Assembly (NCBI RefSeq): GCF_008271655.1
Contig: NZ_VKKX01000052.1
Location: forward strand, 176,615 to 240,614
Source: Gemmobacter caeruleus
GTDB taxonomy: Bacteria > Pseudomonadota > Alphaproteobacteria > Rhodobacterales > Rhodobacteraceae
DNA: 64,000 nt
Reading direction: 5' to 3'
In this document: one piece after another, positions 60,283-64,000 of the stretch
Layout of the letters: each line of letters starts with the position of its first letter
Position numbering within the stretch: position 1 is the first letter of the stretch
Made by a program: the position numbers and the translations under genes
The notes under the pieces: generated by a model
The model's database searches: none
Seen by the model: the letters and a program-made list of their open reading frames with translations, nothing else
Told to the model about the DNA's origin: nothing

Positions 60283-60783
60283 ATGAAAGATATCGTGAAG
60301 ACCACCGGCCCCGCCACCCAGCGGGAGTTCCGCGATGCGCTTGGCCGCTTCGCGACCGGGGTCACGTTGGTCACGGCCGAGGGGCCAGAGGGGGCGGCGG
60401 GGTTCGTGGCGAACAGTTTCGCCTCGGTTTCGCTCGATCCGCCGCTGGTCCTGTGGTCGCCTGCCCGACGCTCGGCCCGGTTCGACATCTTTGTCTCTGC
60501 GCCGCGCTATGCCATTCATGTGCTGGGGGTGGAGCAATTCGCGCTGATCGCGCGTTTTGCCCGCGGCGGTCCCGGCTTTGACGGGCTGGCGCATGAGCGG
60601 ACGCCCGAGGGCGTGCCGGTCATTCCCGGGGCGCTGGCCCGGTTCGATTGCCGGCAGGTGGCCTGCCATGACGGCGGTGATCACTGCATCATCCTGGGTC
60701 ATGTGGAACGCTTTGTGCTGCGCGACGGGGCGCCGCTGGTGTTCAGCCAGGGTGCCTATGGCGGTTTTGTGCATGGCGGCTGA
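60283..60783 (+). CDS. Flavin reductase-like domain protein
   Basis: A 166-residue FMN-binding split-barrel protein: REFRDALGRFATGVTLVTAE, FVANSFASVSLDPPLVLWSP, FAIHVL-type strand (YAIHVLGVEQFALIARFARG) and GDHCIILGHVERFVLRDGAP. Such NAD(P)H:flavin reductases supply reduced FMN or FAD to two-component monooxygenases, but no such partner is nearby. The ATG at 60283 is chosen because the conserved domain starts there. It is 155 nt from the divergent corA gene. Confidence 0.88.
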   Translation: MKDIVKTTGPATQREFRDALGRFATGVTLVTAEGPEGAAGFVANSFASVSLDPPLVLWSPARRSARFDIFVSAPRYAIHVLGVEQFALIARFARGGPGFDGLAHERTPEGVPVIPGALARFDCRQVACHDGGDHCIILGHVERFVLRDGAPLVFSQGAYGGFVHGG

Positions 60784-60804
60784 GCGTCGCATTGGATTTT
60801 TCCG

Positions 60805-60830
60805 CGACATGCACATATTCTGATACATGC
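60805..60830. promoter_or_regulatory. Possible autoregulatory site upstream of the SqrR-like gene
   Basis: A loose dyad (GCACATATTC followed by TGATACATGC, 60811-60830) precedes the repressor gene. Its ACATATTC (60813-60820) is the reverse complement of GAATATGT at 54647-54654 in front of the persulfide dioxygenase operon. Eight shared bases are suggestive only. Confidence 0.25.
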
Positions 60831-60852
60831 CCTGTTGATCCCGGAACCTGTC

Positions 60853-61206
60853 ATGTCCGTTGAAACCCTGCCCCCCGACCCCGAATCCTGCGGTGTGCTG
60901 CCGCCGGACGAGATGCTGACCCAGGCCACGGCGGCGGCCGGGTTCCTCAAGGCACTGGCGCATGAGGGGCGGTTGATGATCCTGTGCCATCTGCAATCGG
61001 GCGAGAAATCGGTCAGCGAGCTGGAGGCGCTGCTGTCATCGCGCCAGGCGGCGGTGAGCCAGCAGCTCGCGCGGTTGCGGCTGGAGGGGCTGGTTTCCTG
61101 CCGGCGCGACGGCAAGACCATGTTCTATTCGATCCAGGATCCCAAGGTCGCGACCGCCATCGGCATGGTCTACGAGATGTTCTGCAAGGGGGCAAAGCCC
61201 GGCTGA
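60853..61206 (+). CDS. sqrR: ArsR-family persulfide-sensing repressor (SqrR/BigR-like)
   Basis: A 117-residue winged-helix regulator (LKALAHEGRLMILCHLQSGE; SSRQAAVSQQLARLRLEGLV; MVYEMFCKGAKPG). SqrR of Rhodobacter capsulatus and BigR use two cysteines that join through a polysulfide bridge. Here Cys45 (RLMILC) and Cys111 (YEMFC) are at the matching places, 66 residues apart as in SqrR (41 and 107); two more Cys are at 13 and 83. It would repress sulfide/persulfide genes until reactive sulfur appears. The ATG at 60853 is used; a TTG at 60835 is possible. The symbol rests on these two cysteines and the helix pattern. Confidence 0.82.
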   Translation: MSVETLPPDPESCGVLPPDEMLTQATAAAGFLKALAHEGRLMILCHLQSGEKSVSELEALLSSRQAAVSQQLARLRLEGLVSCRRDGKTMFYSIQDPKVATAIGMVYEMFCKGAKPG

Positions 61207-61245
61207 CCGGGCCCGCCCCCCTGCGCAAAACCGCGGCCCGCGCGA

Positions 61246-62511
61246 TCAGCCCAGAACGCCGGTCCAGCCGAATTCGGCGGCAAGGCCAAGGGCCGTCCAG
61301 CCCTCGAAGGTGATCGAGCCCGCGCCCGCCGCCAGCACCAGCCGGCCGCCAGCGGCGGTTTCGTCAAAGCCCAGCCCCTGCGCGGCGATATAGGCCGAGA
61401 GCGACTGGCCGCCGATCGTCACGCTTTCACCGCTGCTGAAATCGGTGATGACCGAATGCGCGCCCTTGCCGGCCGTGGGGTTGAAGAAATCAAAGGCATC
61501 CTGCCCGGCGCCCCCGGTCAGCCGGCTGTCGCCGCCCTTGCCGAGGCGGGCCTGCAACCAGTCATTGCCATCGTCGCCGAACAGATGCGAGGATTGGTCG
61601 CCCCCCCAGATCTGGTCATTGCCAGCCCCGCCGAACAGCGTGTCCTGATCGGAATGGCCAAACAGCGTGTCATTGCCGAAATCGCCGATCAGCAGGTCGG
61701 CGCCCCTGTTGCCGCCCAGGATGTCATCGCCCGACCCGCCCAGCAGCGTGTCGCGCCCCGCGCCGCCGACCAGCAGGTCATTGCCGTAATCGCCGTCCAG
61801 CACATCGTCGCCCTCGCCGCCGAACAGCCGGTTGGCGCGATTGTCGCCCATGATCGTGTCATTGCCGGTCAGGCCCCAGGTCATCTGCGCGGCCTCGGCC
61901 GTCACATCCTCAAAGACGACATTGTCGCCGCCGGCCAGCGTGACCCAGAGCTGCCGGCCCGCGACCGTGATCAGGTTCCCGGCATTCATCACCGTGTCGC
62001 CGGCGACGCCATCGACGGTAAAGCTGTCCTGCCCCAGGGTGAAATCCGCCAGCACGGCCTCGGAATAGCTGGCGGCAGAGACATATTGCAGGTCGAACCT
62101 GTCGGCGCCTTCGCCCCCGAACAGGAATTTCAGCCCGCCCTCCAACTGCCGCGCCACCAGCACATCCGACCCCGCGCCGCCAACCAGCGTGCTGTCGCCC
62201 GCGCCGGAATGCAGCAGGTCATTGCCCGCCCCGCCGAACAGGAGGTCGCGCCCCGCGCCGCCATAGAGCGCGTCATTGCCATCATCGCCCAGCAGCGTGT
62301 CATTGCCCGGCCCGCCCAGAAGCGCATCCTGCCCGGCACCGCCTGCGAGGTAGTCATTACCGCCATTGCCGCGGATCGTGTCATTGCCGCCACCGCCATA
62401 GATCAGGTCGGCGCCAGAGCCGCCGGTCAGGGTCTCGGCCCCCGCGGCGCCGGTCAGCGTCTGGAGGAAAGGCCCGGTCGGGGCGGGTTGAAGCGGGGGA
62501 AGCAGCGGCAT
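61246..62511 (-). CDS. RTX (hemolysin-type calcium-binding repeat) secreted protein
   Basis: A 421-residue acidic protein. Two blocks of nonapeptide repeats of the GGxGxDxLx kind (about residues 30-115 and 235-335, e.g. [27 protein letters not shown]) form calcium-bound beta-rolls. A beta domain between them and a C-terminal region ([32 protein letters not shown]) follow the usual type I secretion tail. No catalytic motif is seen and there is no signal peptide. Export needs a type I ABC system not in this window. The start at 62511 has AGG six bases upstream; an ATG 15 nt earlier lacks a site. It converges with the SqrR-like gene. Confidence 0.88.
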   Translation of the reverse strand: MPLLPPLQPAPTGPFLQTLTGAAGAETLTGGSGADLIYGGGGNDTIRGNGGNDYLAGGAGQDALLGGPGNDTLLGDDGNDALYGGAGRDLLFGGAGNDLLHSGAGDSTLVGGAGSDVLVARQLEGGLKFLFGGEGADRFDLQYVSAASYSEAVLADFTLGQDSFTVDGVAGDTVMNAGNLITVAGRQLWVTLAGGDNVVFEDVTAEAAQMTWGLTGNDTIMGDNRANRLFGGEGDDVLDGDYGNDLLVGGAGRDTLLGGSGDDILGGNRGADLLIGDFGNDTLFGHSDQDTLFGGAGNDQIWGGDQSSHLFGDDGNDWLQARLGKGGDSRLTGGAGQDAFDFFNPTAGKGAHSVITDFSSGESVTIGGQSLSAYIAAQGLGFDETAAGGRLVLAAGAGSITFEGWTALGLAAEFGWTGVLG

Positions 62512-62916
62512 GTCACACCTGTTCATGAAGGATACGAGGAACGCGCCCCCCATGGGCCTGCAACCAGGGCGGCAAGGCGCAGACTAGGGCCGGGGCCGCA
62601 CGATTCGCCACCCGCCACGCGCAATTGTGGCGAAACTGTGTGTGCATGATGTGGAAACTGTGGCGGGTTGTGGCGAAATCGGGGCAGAGGCCGCAAGCCC
62701 TTGATCCTATGGAATTCCATACCTGACCGGGTGGTAAAATTCGTGAAATGCGCGAAATGCGGGCCGCATAAACTTTGGTTTGTGCCTGCACGCGCGAAAT
62801 AAACCTTTAACCCCTTTCCTCTGCGGCCTCTCCGGGGCATGACTGGCGCACCGTCGGCGTGCCTTTGTGATGCACGCCACCACCCTGCGTTGCAGTTGCG
62901 ATTTGAGGAGACCGAC
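62512..62916. other. 405-nt intergenic region with interleaved direct repeats
   Basis: The control region between the divergent RTX and PPC-repeat genes. TTGTGGCGAAA occurs twice exactly (62625-62635 and 62668-62678), and GAAACTGTG twice between them (62632-62640 and 62654-62662), with another GTGGCGG near 62662. A downstream A/T-rich part (near 62740-62815) may hold promoters. I see no small gene. The repeats look like binding sites for one regulator. Confidence 0.5.
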
Positions 62917-64000
62917 ATGCCCGACGTTCCCGGCAATACTTCCACGTCCTACTGGCTGAGCCAGGGGGTGATTTCCAACGCGCTGGAGGCAAATGAAGAT
63001 TACGATTATTTCAAGGTCAACCTCGTCGCGGGCTATACCTATGATTTCCAGCTGATCGCCGAGGCGGGTTCGGGCGCCAATATGCAGTTCGAACTGCTCA
63101 GCCCGACGACCCAGATCCTCAGCACCAACACCGACACTGGCCGGATTGGTTTTACCGCCACCGCGAGCGGCACCTACTACATCCGCATCTTTGACAATTA
63201 CCGCAACGACAGTGCCGCAGAGGGCAACTATTTCCTCACCTCCGGGCTGAATGACGATGTCATCGGCACCACCGCCACGCAGGTGGCGATTGCCGGCACC
63301 GGCAGCACCACGCGCGAACTGGGCCAGTCGAAAGACGTTGACATGTTCCGGGTGAACATGACCGCCGGGCTGACCTACGATTTCTCGCTGATCGCGGCGG
63401 CGGGCAGCGGCGCCCATATGATGATCGAACTGGTCAATGGCAGCGGCCAGGTGCTGCGCACCAATTACGATGGCGGCACGCTGGACTGGACGGCCCTGAC
63501 CACCGGCACCTATTTCCTGCGCGTCAGTGACCACTATTCCGGCGACGAGGAGGCCGAGGGCCAATATACCATCGTCTCGCGCATGGGCGACACGATCGTG
63601 AACACCACCGCGACCACCGCGGTGATCGGCGGATCGGGCAATATCAGCTCCAACCTCGATCAGTCGAATGACGTGGACATGTTCCGCGTGAACCTGATCG
63701 CCGGCCGCAGCTATGACTTTTCGCTGACGGCGGCACTGGGCACCAACGCCCATATGCGGATCGAGCTGCTCAATGCCTCGGGTCAGGTGCTGCGCACCAA
63801 TTACGATGGCGGCACGCTGGACTGGACCGCCGCCAGCAGCGGCACCTATTTCATCCGCGTCAGCGACCATTACACCGACATTCCCCAAGTGGCCTGCCGC
63901 TTGACTTCAAGATCGCCTGATTTTGCTCGCTGGGCAAGCGTTTTTCGCCCCGAGCGGTGTCTGTCGTCGCGCAAACGGCCGAAGTCGGGTGGATCAAGCC
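62917..64000 (+). CDS. PPC-domain (pre-peptidase C-terminal-like) repeat protein, 3' end outside window and possibly interrupted
   Basis: The frame opens at 62917 (GAGGAGACCGAC before ATG) and stays open to the window end. The protein begins MPDVPGNTSTSYWLSQGVIS and holds two full and one broken PPC-like beta-sandwich repeats of about 112 residues, with units such as NEDYDYFKVNLVAGYTYDFQ, SKDVDMFRVNMTAGLTYDFS and SNDVDMFRVNLIAGRSYDFS. Each ends with TYFxRVSDxY or similar. No signal peptide is present, as for type I secretion substrates like the RTX neighbour. After RVSDHYTD (about 63879) the third repeat stops matching: the expected GxEGxY strand is replaced by Arg/Ser-rich sequence, suggesting an insertion or rearrangement. 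Confidence 0.75.
   Translation, partial: MPDVPGNTSTSYWLSQGVISNALEANEDYDYFKVNLVAGYTYDFQLIAEAGSGANMQFELLSPTTQILSTNTDTGRIGFTATASGTYYIRIFDNYRNDSAAEGNYFLTSGLNDDVIGTTATQVAIAGTGSTTRELGQSKDVDMFRVNMTAGLTYDFSLIAAAGSGAHMMIELVNGSGQVLRTNYDGGTLDWTALTTGTYFLRVSDHYSGDEEAEGQYTIVSRMGDTIVNTTATTAVIGGSGNISSNLDQSNDVDMFRVNLIAGRSYDFSLTAALGTNAHMRIELLNASGQVLRTNYDGGTLDWTAASSGTYFIRVSDHYTDIPQVACRLTSRSPDFARWASVFRPERCLSSRKRPKSGGSS
63448..63827 (+). repeat. Two exact 44-nt copies inside the PPC repeats, 336 nt apart
   Basis: 63448-63491 and 63784-63827 are identical, encoding QVLRTNYDGGTLDWT in repeats 2 and 3. The 336-nt (112-codon) period is that of the protein repeat. Such exact copies allow recombination between repeats. 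Confidence 0.85.
63880..64000. other. Sequence break at the right edge, possible end of a mobile element
   Basis: From about 63880 the DNA no longer follows the PPC repeat and shows a different base pattern. It has no recognisable repeat unit, and only a short stretch is available. It could be the end of an insertion sequence, a deletion junction or a real change of domain. No terminal repeat or target duplication can be tested because the other side is off the window. Confidence 0.35.

Noticed and set aside
61246..62511. Periodic repeats as a CRISPR array or satellite
   Set aside because: The periodicity is 27 nt and follows codons for calcium-binding nonapeptides; repeats are not identical and there are no spacers.
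62707..63888. 393-codon open frame on the minus strand at the right end
   Set aside because: It is opposite the PPC-repeat protein. The plus frame shows repeat homology and a ribosome site, while the minus frame only mirrors the repeats.

Overview
The window is high-GC, gene-dense DNA that reads as the chromosome (or a chromid) of an alphaproteobacterium, most likely a Rhodobacteraceae/Paracoccaceae member related to Paracoccus or Rhodobacter. The basis is the gene set: a Brucella-type erythritol locus, a GapR (DUF2312) gene, an FMN riboswitch in front of a type II lumazine synthase, a SqrR-like persulfide repressor, an H-NOX/GGDEF pair and a transporter-fused histidine kinase. I saw no tRNA or rRNA gene, CRISPR array or complete insertion sequence.

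Layout. 1-13 kb: a truncated CPA2 antiporter; a large acidic membrane protein joining GspL/PilM-like and GspC/PilP-like ends; SIMPL and DUF4153 proteins; an H-NOX-like protein that lacks the proximal heme histidine, paired with an HNOBA-GGDEF diguanylate cyclase; and a polyamine/membrane cassette (two DUF4178 proteins, a small membrane protein, DUF350, a membrane-anchored spermidine synthase homologue) converging on speD. 13.0-13.7 kb: FMN riboswitch and lumazine synthase.

13.7-34 kb is a polyol island of two divergent blocks. The minus-strand block encodes a DUF2291 protein, an RbsABC-type ABC importer matching EryEFG, two DeoR-family repressors, a second FGGY kinase and a second GlpD-like dehydrogenase. 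The plus-strand block is eryA-eryB-eryC-(iron alcohol dehydrogenase)-eryD-eryR-eryH-eryI followed by class I fructose-bisphosphatase and class II aldolase. Together they would import erythritol and convert it through erythritol and erythrulose phosphates to D-erythrose 4-phosphate. The last two enzymes could condense that with DHAP and dephosphorylate the product to sedoheptulose 7-phosphate. Palindromes and repeats in the control regions probably bind EryD, EryR and the other DeoR proteins.

34.0-39.1 kb follows a 550-nt gene-free stretch. It is a tightly coupled set of an outer-membrane beta-barrel protein, an ECF sigma factor, a one-span anti-sigma factor whose outer domain looks like a subtilisin propeptide, and a subtilisin-family (S8) protease. 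This is the strongest candidate here for an undescribed signalling system.

39.1-52.4 kb: sulfotransferase, 2-hydroxyacid dehydrogenase, csaA, proC, a Crp/Fnr regulator, a pseudo-receiver protein, YbjN, purD, xseA, two tandem secreted paralogues, a response regulator with a small membrane protein and a sodium/solute-symporter-fused histidine kinase, and a FliM-like protein. 52.4-61.2 kb: a reactive-sulfur set (TIGR01244 sulfurtransferase, split YeeE/YedE transporter, persulfide dioxygenase), a DksA/TraR-type zinc-finger protein with an FNR-type palindrome upstream, an enoyl-CoA hydratase fused to a degenerate dehydrogenase, gapR, an orphan phnM, CorA, a flavin reductase, and a SqrR-like repressor with the two cysteines of the persulfide switch. 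61.2-64 kb: an RTX protein and a PPC-repeat protein whose third repeat stops abruptly at about 63880, which suggests an insertion or rearrangement boundary.

Starts were chosen from Shine-Dalgarno match, overlap with the upstream stop codon and the expected N-terminus. Functions are judged from motifs by eye, and no database search was run.
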